Source of the DNA: UBA5359 sp002410925 [NCBI: bacterium UBP13_UBA5359]
GTDB lineage: Bacteria > UBP13 > UBA5359
Length of the DNA stretch: 40,512 bases
Assembly (NCBI GenBank): GCA_002410925.1
Contig: DHPR01000036.1
Coordinates: 1-40,512, forward strand
Direction of reading: 5' to 3'
Position numbers and translations under genes: made by a program. The notes under the pieces are model-generated. The model searched no databases and had not been told where the DNA came from. It saw nothing but the letters and a program-made list of their open reading frames with translations. Positions 34,666-40,512 of the stretch are shown here, piece by piece (within the stretch, counting starts at the first letter, position 1; every line of letters starts with the position of its first letter).

Positions 34666-35946
34666 TTATTCTGGCCTCACCCTGATATCCGCTAGTTTAT
34701 TCTCATCCTTAGCCTTCTCTACCATTAACGGCGTGATCACTTCGCCTTCACGAATGATAATCGCACCCTTCTTATCGCGAAGTTCGGTATCGGAAATTCT
34801 GCCTACCAAAAAACGCCGTTGTGAGGCGGCAGCGCTGGCATGCTCACCCCTCTCGCGATAAGTGGTAATGCTGCCTCGCACCGCTTCCCACCATGATCCG
34901 GCCCCGGAGATGCCGGCAGCAACCATTAAATCGCCGACGACACCAGCCTGCCGCGCCCGCTGTAGAGAATCGTACTCTATTCTGTTGCCCTCACTGATTA
35001 TTATATTGCCTTCCTTGTCGCTGACATCCTGCCCGGCAATATTACCTATCAACAATTCCTCTTCAGCACGGCCGATTTGATCCGTAGCCGTTCTATTCAG
35101 CGCCTCATATTCTTCCTCAAAGCCGGAAACGCCGGCTGCCATAGCCAGCTGATGGACTTTGCCGTACCGTCTGGCTCTGGCAATGGCCTCATCATCCACC
35201 TGCTGATCTTTGCTTGCGATGGCCGTACCGTCATCGGCCGCAACGTCGTAAGCGACATTGCTGCCTCTGGCTCTTTCGATCTCCCGAGCCTCTATACGCT
35301 CTCTGGTTTTGGATACCACCGTTTCAACGCGTTCTCTGATTTCACCAAACTGCTGTTGTATGCGTCCTTTGCCCTCCTCAGCTAACCGTCCGGCACTTTC
35401 TTTGGTACGTTCATAGGCTCCTGCCAGCCCCCCAATGCTCTCTTCCATGCGTTGCTCGGTTTCATCAGGGACTATAATAGCATCCGGGCCAGCGGTAAAA
35501 TCATCCGTCATCGGCACTACAGATCGGCCACGGCTGATATCCCTGGCTACTCCTCCGCTGATCTCATAGCCGCTGATAATTCCGCTATCGGTCTCTACCA
35601 TAATATCAGAAACTGTACCAAGCTCTTTGCCGCTTCTGGTCAAGATCTTCTTGCCGTATACCGTATGGCCTTCGTCCAGTATCTTTCTGATCTTCGGTTC
35701 TCTCTTTTCATCATGCAGCACAGCATGAGTTTTATCTTCTACCATCACTGCATCAGGACCTATGCTCTTGATCTCATCCATAGGCAGAATCTTGTGCCCG
35801 GGACCAAAAAGGCCTCCTGTATCCACTGTAAAGCCTTCTACCTTTCTGCTATCTATATCCACCACTATATCCTTAATGCTGCCCAGCTTCTGCCCCTCGG
35901 AAGCATCGTAAACGGGTAATCCCGTTATTTCTTTACCATGCATCAT
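34666..35946 (-). CDS. PRC-barrel protein with coiled coil and three C-terminal repeats
   Basis: The 426-residue protein has two N-terminal PRC-barrel domains (about 1-75 and 92-165; GLPVYDASEGQKLGSIKDIVVD and GKKILTRSGKELGTVSDI). A charged coiled-coil-like segment follows (about 180-230, GRIQQQFGEIRERVETV). The C-terminal part holds three copies of a roughly 45-residue unit: AYDVAADDGTAIASKDQ, GQDVSDKEGNIIISEGN and DTELRDKKGAIIIREGE, each followed by an A-R/K-helix. There is no signal peptide or membrane helix. PRC-barrels often occur in stress or RNA-related proteins; the repeat unit is not one I recognise. GGGAGGG precedes the ATG by six bases. Confidence 0.75.
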   Translation of the reverse strand: MMHGKEITGLPVYDASEGQKLGSIKDIVVDIDSRKVEGFTVDTGGLFGPGHKILPMDEIKSIGPDAVMVEDKTHAVLHDEKREPKIRKILDEGHTVYGKKILTRSGKELGTVSDIMVETDSGIISGYEISGGVARDISRGRSVVPMTDDFTAGPDAIIVPDETEQRMEESIGGLAGAYERTKESAGRLAEEGKGRIQQQFGEIRERVETVVSKTRERIEAREIERARGSNVAYDVAADDGTAIASKDQQVDDEAIARARRYGKVHQLAMAAGVSGFEEEYEALNRTATDQIGRAEEELLIGNIAGQDVSDKEGNIIISEGNRIEYDSLQRARQAGVVGDLMVAAGISGAGSWWEAVRGSITTYRERGEHASAAASQRRFLVGRISDTELRDKKGAIIIREGEVITPLMVEKAKDENKLADIRVRPE

Positions 35947-35977
35947 AAATATCCCTCCCGCGATTTAAGTCCGGCAC

Positions 35978-36250
35978 CTAGCCGCCTATGACATGAGATC
36001 TTCTTCTTCCAAGAAAGAGCATTTCCCAGATCAGAGCCAGCAACAGACCCCCGATAAATGCCGGTATCAAAAACACGCCGTAACGCTCCGGTCCAAAGGG
36101 CACCAGCCTGAAACCGGCAATTGCTCCTGCAACACCGACAATAAGCGTTCCAAGAGTTTCCAGAGCACTGGCACTACGCATTATCAGATGGGCCAGAATT
36201 CCCATAATCAGCCCTATGGCACCTCCGATAATCCATGAATAATTCGGCAT
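35978..36250 (-). CDS. GlsB/YeaQ/YmgE-family membrane protein
   Basis: The 90-residue protein has three hydrophobic segments, the first starting WIIGGAIGLIMGILAHLIM, then LGTLIVGVAGAIAGF and FLIPAFIGGLLLALIWEMLF, with a basic tail. This fits the transglycosylase-associated (GlsB/YeaQ/YmgE) family, small stress-linked inner-membrane proteins of unknown activity. It lies 31 bases upstream of the PRC-barrel gene in the same direction, so the two probably form one unit. Its ribosome binding site is weak. Confidence 0.75.
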   Translation of the reverse strand: MPNYSWIIGGAIGLIMGILAHLIMRSASALETLGTLIVGVAGAIAGFRLVPFGPERYGVFLIPAFIGGLLLALIWEMLFLGRRRSHVIGG

Positions 36251-36336
36251 CCTGCATCACCGCCTTTTATTGTTATCCAAATGTTAATACCCTGAAGGCA
36301 ATGGGATAAAACACATGATGAAGGGTATATACTTTT

Positions 36337-38874
36337 ATGGCTACGTATAAAGAAAAGAAGATCGCTTTCTGGGATTATTCTCTAAAAGAAGTGCTGGCCG
36401 GCCTGGAAACAACTTCCCAGGGATTGACATCTGCTGAAGCAGAGCAAAGGCTCCAGAAGATCGGTCCCAACACTCTGAAAAAGAAATCACGCCTCTCTAT
36501 ACCCGCCCAATTGCTGCGGCTTTTCGGCAATCCTCTGATTCTGATATTGCTGATGGCCGGCATCATCTCTCTCTTTCTGGGGCAAACGGTCAATGCCGTT
36601 ATCATCATCGTTATGGTATTGCTCAGCGTCGCCTTGAACTTCTATCAGGAATTTCAAGCAAACAGAGCCATGGAATCTCTGATGGCTAAAGTAGCTCTGC
36701 AAGCCTCCGTGATACGTGATGGCCGAGAACAGAAGATATCAACATCAGAGGTAGTTCCGGGGGATATTCTAATTCTTCATGCAGGGGATCTGGTACCTGC
36801 GGATTCCCGCCTGATCGAAGCCAAAGATCTATATATTCGGGAATCCGCCCTGACGGGGGAATCGCTGCCGTCCGAAAAGAATGCGGAAGACCTGCCTGCA
36901 GGAGAGCATGACATCTCCGATGCTCGAAACGCTGTCTTTTTGGGAACGGCGGTGCAAAGCGGTATAGCCAAAGCCATAACCGTAGCTACAGGCTCAGCCA
37001 CAGCCTACGGCAAGATTGCCACTCGTCTGGCCGAACGCCCACCTGACACAGAGTTCGATCACGGCATACGCCATTTCAGCCTGATGATCACCAGAATAAT
37101 ACTTCTGCTGATACTCTTTGTATCTCTCGTCAATATAATTTCTCGTCGTCCTGTTCTGGATTCCTTTCTCTTCGCCGTAGCCCTGGCTGTAGGATTGACT
37201 CCCGAGTTGCTGCCGGTCATCATATCCGTTACTCTGGCCCAGGGTGCCAGGCGTATGTCAAAGAAGAAGGTCATCGTCAAGCAATTGGCCTCCATGGAGA
37301 ATTTCGGCAGCATGGAAATACTGTGCAGTGACAAAACCGGCACCCTGACCGAGGGCACTATTATCCTAGATCAGCATGTCAGCATAGATAAAGAGAAAGA
37401 TGAGCGTGTTTTAGAATTGGCTTATCTTAACAGTTACTTCGAGGCCGGCATAAAAAGCCCGCTGGATGATGCTATCCTGAAGCATGAGCATCCGGAAATA
37501 AGCGCTTATACCAAGGTGGACGAAATACCGTTCGATTTCACCCGCCGCCGGCTCTCCGTAGTAGTTCGCCGCGATCACGAATCATGGATAATCACAAAGG
37601 GGGCACCGGAAAATGTTCTAGAAATATGCACCGACACTTATTCCGGAGAAAAGATCCTCTCTTTGGATAACTCACTGCAGGAAAAGGCCTCGTCCACATA
37701 CCGGGATCTGAGCCTGAAAGGCTATCGTTTGCTGGCCGTGGCCGTGCGCCCGATAGATGGCAAGGAATCCTACAGTATTGCTGATGAGAGAGCTATGACG
37801 CTGGCCGGCTTTACCGCCTTCCTCGATCCGCCGAAACCCGACGCCGGCGCCACTCTGCAAAGGCTCAGAGATGACGGCATAAGGGTTATCATCATGACCG
37901 GAGACAATGAATACGTTACCAGAAAGATCGCTGATGATGTCGGCTTGAAATCGGATACCATCATCACCGGTTCCCAGGTTGACGATATGAACGATGCAGC
38001 TCTGGCTTACCAGGCTGAAAGGGGCGCCATCTTCGCCCGCGTCTCGCCTGAGCAGAAGAACAGAATCATAACCGCTCTGAAAAACTTCGGGCGAGTGGTC
38101 GGCTTTCTGGGTGACGGCATAAATGATGCCCCTTCGCTGTATCGTGCAGATATAGGTATATCCGTGGTCAATGGAGTCGACGTAGCCAGAGATGCAGCCA
38201 ATATAATACTGCTGAAAAAGAGCCTGAGCGTTCTGCATGACGGCATCATCGAAGGCCGAAGCAGCTTTGCCAACGTCATGAAATATATCATCATGGGGAC
38301 CAGTTCCAATTTCGGCAATATGTTCAGTATGGCGGCCGCTTCCATCTTTCTACCCTTCCTGCCCATGCTGCCCACTCAGATACTTCTGAATAATTTCCTC
38401 TACGATATGTCACAAATCAGCATACCTGACGACAACGTCGACAGCTCTCTTTTGCAGCGCCCCAAACGTTGGCGCATAAGCTTCATCCGGCAGTTCATGA
38501 TGATTATCGGGCCGATCAGTTCCATCTATGATTTCATGACATTCGCTATTTTACTGAGCCTCTTTCATGCCGATGAAAGGCTCTTCCATACCGGATGGTT
38601 TTTGGAATCACTGGCTACCCAGACACTGGTAATCTTTATCATCCGGACAGCCGGCAACCCTCTGCTCAGCCGTCCAGGCCGCCGGCTGACAGTCTCGGTT
38701 CTGGGGATAACAGCTCTTGGAGTTCTACTACCGTATTCGCCTGTCGCAAGCTGGATGAACTTTGATCCTTTGCCGCTGTCACTGCTGGTGACCATCCTGT
38801 TTCTTACTATTACTTATCTCGGATTGGTACAGCTGGTCAAAGCGTGGTTTTACAAGCGCCATGAACTGATATGA
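36337..38874 (+). CDS. mgtA: Magnesium-transporting-type P-type ATPase (MgtA-like)
   Basis: The 845-residue P3B-like ATPase should import Mg2+ using ATP. It has TGES at 173-176 (actuator), the phosphorylated Asp D332 in SDKTGTLTEG, MTGDNEYVT near 530 and GFLGDGINDAP near 590. The helix-M4 motif VGLTPELLPVI near 286 is typical of magnesium ATPases rather than calcium or copper pumps. No M-box magnesium riboswitch was recognised in the 86-base upstream gap, where the divergent GlsB gene lies. Its TGA is directly followed by the gatD stop on the other strand with no base between. Confidence 0.92.
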   Translation: MATYKEKKIAFWDYSLKEVLAGLETTSQGLTSAEAEQRLQKIGPNTLKKKSRLSIPAQLLRLFGNPLILILLMAGIISLFLGQTVNAVIIIVMVLLSVALNFYQEFQANRAMESLMAKVALQASVIRDGREQKISTSEVVPGDILILHAGDLVPADSRLIEAKDLYIRESALTGESLPSEKNAEDLPAGEHDISDARNAVFLGTAVQSGIAKAITVATGSATAYGKIATRLAERPPDTEFDHGIRHFSLMITRIILLLILFVSLVNIISRRPVLDSFLFAVALAVGLTPELLPVIISVTLAQGARRMSKKKVIVKQLASMENFGSMEILCSDKTGTLTEGTIILDQHVSIDKEKDERVLELAYLNSYFEAGIKSPLDDAILKHEHPEISAYTKVDEIPFDFTRRRLSVVVRRDHESWIITKGAPENVLEICTDTYSGEKILSLDNSLQEKASSTYRDLSLKGYRLLAVAVRPIDGKESYSIADERAMTLAGFTAFLDPPKPDAGATLQRLRDDGIRVIIMTGDNEYVTRKIADDVGLKSDTIITGSQVDDMNDAALAYQAERGAIFARVSPEQKNRIITALKNFGRVVGFLGDGINDAPSLYRADIGISVVNGVDVARDAANIILLKKSLSVLHDGIIEGRSSFANVMKYIIMGTSSNFGNMFSMAAASIFLPFLPMLPTQILLNNFLYDMSQISIPDDNVDSSLLQRPKRWRISFIRQFMMIIGPISSIYDFMTFAILLSLFHADERLFHTGWFLESLATQTLVIFIIRTAGNPLLSRPGRRLTVSVLGITALGVLLPYSPVASWMNFDPLPLSLLVTILFLTITYLGLVQLVKAWFYKRHELI

Positions 38875-39615
38875 TCATCTTCCAGTCTGTTTGGCCAGCT
38901 TTATGGCAGCACTGTGAGCTATATGCTCAAGAGTATCGTCCAGTGGTGTCAGTTCCGCCCGACCGTAACGCCGTGTCAAAGCAGCTTCAATAAGCCTGTC
39001 GGCGAAACGAGGGTTTTTAGGCAGCAGTGAGCCGTGCAGATAGGTGCCGTAGGCATTAAGGTAGCGCCCGCCCTCCAGATTATCCTCCCCGTTGTTGCCA
39101 CCGCCTATAATTACCCGCCCTATGGGCTCTGTGTTCGGCCCCAGATAGGTACGGCCGCCATGGTTCTCAAAGCCTACCAGAGTGTCGCCGTTATCTCCCA
39201 TAAAACTCTCCACAACAACGTTCCCTATCAGCCTGCCCTTGCCGGGGAAGGTACAGGCATCAAATACCCCTATGCCTGGCAGCTCCTGCCCGTCGGCTGT
39301 AGCGCAGGATTGCCCGAAAAGCTGATACCCCCCGCAAATAGCCAGCACGGTCACACCATCCTCGACTGCTTTTCTGATACTTTCACCCTTTTCGTGCTGC
39401 AAATCAGCGGCTATGGTGCGTTGTTCGCTATCCTGCCCGCCGCCCATGAAGATTATATCAAAGAGCCTGAAATCAGGTTTTTTGCCCAGCGATATGACTG
39501 TAACATCGGCCTCTATGCCTCGCCAGTGGCAACGTTGCATTACAGCCAGAATATTACCTCTATCGCCATAAAGATTCATGAGATCAGGATAAAGATGGCA
39601 TATCCTCAGCTTCAT
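38875..39615 (-). CDS. gatD: Lipid II isoglutaminyl synthase, glutamine amidotransferase subunit
   Basis: GatD provides ammonia from glutamine to MurT, which amidates the D-glutamate of lipid II to D-isoglutamine. The 246-residue protein is a class I amidotransferase domain: it begins LRICHLYPDLMNLYGDRGN, has GGGQDSEQ near 60, the nucleophile C94 in AICGGYQ, ENHGGRTYLG near 150 and the catalytic H194 in GTYLHG. It is six bases downstream of murT, and its GGGAGG lies within the end of murT, which indicates coupling. Together with the m-DAP-type MurE this predicts amidated m-DAP peptidoglycan. Confidence 0.93.
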   Translation of the reverse strand: MKLRICHLYPDLMNLYGDRGNILAVMQRCHWRGIEADVTVISLGKKPDFRLFDIIFMGGGQDSEQRTIAADLQHEKGESIRKAVEDGVTVLAICGGYQLFGQSCATADGQELPGIGVFDACTFPGKGRLIGNVVVESFMGDNGDTLVGFENHGGRTYLGPNTEPIGRVIIGGGNNGEDNLEGGRYLNAYGTYLHGSLLPKNPRFADRLIEAALTRRYGRAELTPLDDTLEHIAHSAAIKLAKQTGR

Positions 39616-39621
39616 AGCACT

Positions 39622-40512
39622 CTATGCCTCCCAATACCGGCTCAGATAACCGCGATGCTCCATGATGCCTCTCAAGCTAAGCATAGCCGTATAGGTGCAC
39701 ATAATGCAAACAGGCGACCCCTCTGGCGCAGCAAAGATTACAGCATCCATTGCTTTGGCTATATCCTTTTCTACTACCATACTGCCGCAGTCCACACCCG
39801 CGTACTTGAGCCTCAACGCCATCTCCTCGGCTCTTATACCGGAGATAAGAATTTTCCTGCCTGCATCGCTTTTATGCTTCAGCATCTCGAAGCCTCCATC
39901 CCACAGCCAGGAGATATCGCGCCCATCGGAAAAATTATCATTTATGGCTATCATTATATAACCTGCCAGTCCGGCCTCGACCACTGTATGCAAGGCTTCA
40001 TTAAGACTTACCGGATTCTTTACCAGAACAATAAAGACCTGCCGGCTCTTTATATACACCTGTTCCATTCTGCCGAAAGCACTGGCAGAGGTACTCAGCC
40101 TATCCCTGATAAAGCTTAAATCCACCCCATAAGTAGCGGCACAGGCAGCAGCAGCTAACGCATTATAAATATTATAGAAACCCGGTAGTTTAAGGTCTAT
40201 CTCTACCTTGCCATGAGGCGCAATCAGCCTGAGAGTATACCCTTCAACTCCTCTGGCCTGCAACCCGGTAACGGTAAAATCCGTATCGGGACGTTTGAAG
40301 CCGCACCGTGAACAGAAGTAATCTCCCAAATGGCTGTAATAGGTTCTTTTATAAGCAAGATATCCGCCGCAGTCATGGCAGTAACGGGACTCTCTTATTT
40401 TGAACTCCTCATTGCTGTCTTCATAAGCGCACTCCATGCCGAAGTATACGACCCGAGCTTTCACAGCTTTGCCGAGCGCAGCCACATAAGGATCATCAGC
40501 GTTGAGAAAGGC
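39622..40512 (-). CDS. murT: Lipid II isoglutaminyl synthase subunit MurT, C-terminal part (5' end outside window)
   Basis: The frame is open through the right edge of the window and covers 296 residues; the beginning of the gene lies outside. The first visible residues read FLNADDPYVAALG, a Mur-ligase-type motif. A four-cysteine zinc ribbon follows (CHDCGG then CSRCGF), a hallmark of MurT. Then come GFYNIYNALAAAA of the Mur-ligase middle domain and the C-terminal DUF1727 domain with VLVKNPVSLNEAL and INDNFSDGRDISWLWD. The family needs a GatD partner, and gatD follows directly. Confidence 0.92.
   Translation of the reverse strand, partial: AFLNADDPYVAALGKAVKARVVYFGMECAYEDSNEEFKIRESRYCHDCGGYLAYKRTYYSHLGDYFCSRCGFKRPDTDFTVTGLQARGVEGYTLRLIAPHGKVEIDLKLPGFYNIYNALAAAACAATYGVDLSFIRDRLSTSASAFGRMEQVYIKSRQVFIVLVKNPVSLNEALHTVVEAGLAGYIMIAINDNFSDGRDISWLWDGGFEMLKHKSDAGRKILISGIRAEEMALRLKYAGVDCGSMVVEKDIAKAMDAVIFAAPEGSPVCIMCTYTAMLSLRGIMEHRGYLSRYWEA

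Noticed and set aside
34653-34679. TGAGGCC/GGCCTCA hairpin as a cysK terminator
   Set aside because: The stem overlaps the 3' end of the PRC-barrel gene, the loop is 13 bases and no T tract follows.
36251-36336. Magnesium riboswitch (M-box) upstream of the P-type ATPase
   Set aside because: The gap is only 86 bases, shared with a divergent gene, and shows no conserved core.
39034-40119. A 361-codon plus-strand open frame opposite gatD and murT
   Set aside because: It runs antisense through two well-supported genes and has a low-complexity composition without any family motif.

Overview
The window reads as a chromosomal segment of a free-living bacterium with meso-diaminopimelate peptidoglycan, probably an Armatimonadota-like or deep-branching Bacillota-like lineage. 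That placement is inference. It rests on a DUF1559-type prepilin ([17 protein letters not shown] start, H-x9-DG end) inside a sugar locus, a DUF1844 protein, a MurT/GatD pair and a Gram-positive-style dcw order. No rRNA, tRNA or CRISPR array was seen.

Region 1 (1-11,070, minus strand) is a carbohydrate-utilisation locus. It starts with a LacI-family regulator that has a consensus sigma70 promoter and TTGTC repeats over its start site. Then come a DUF1559 prepilin, a large LamG/CBM9-like/glycosidase-like gene split by one missing base, two further glycosidase-like proteins and a lipoprotein sugar-binding component. A terminator follows the binding protein, and beyond it lies the first 23 codons of a Gfo/Idh/MocA-type oxidoreductase cut by the window edge. 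No ABC permease is visible.

Region 2 (11,100-12,020) is a scar: the C-terminal part of an IS3-type transposase and about 430 bp with a decayed reading frame.

Region 3 (12,020-27,920, minus strand) is a long dcw cluster in transcription order mraZ, small ORF, rsmH, ftsL-like, PBP, murE, murF, mraY, murD, ftsW, murG, murC, murB, purD, purE. Most junctions overlap or nearly touch. MraZ-type boxes precede mraZ. ftsQ, ftsA, ftsZ and ddl are absent here; two purine genes fill the 3' end.

Region 4 (28,190-33,490, minus strand) holds DUF1844, Sua5/TsaC and a GspH-like pseudopilin in one tight unit, then a large secreted fibronectin/LRR protein with a clear terminator, a repeat-rich intergenic stretch with a 34-bp perfect palindrome, and a solitary corrinoid protein.

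Region 5 (33,650-40,512) holds cysK (plus), a PRC-barrel protein and a GlsB/YeaQ-type membrane protein (minus), an MgtA-type P-type ATPase (plus), and gatD-murT (minus, murT cut by the edge). Together with MurC, MurE and MurF this predicts peptidoglycan with m-DAP and D-isoglutamine. The best leads are the prepilin-containing glycosidase operon with its compact autoregulatory promoter, the frameshifted giant gene, the small ORF inside dcw, and the composite LRR protein.
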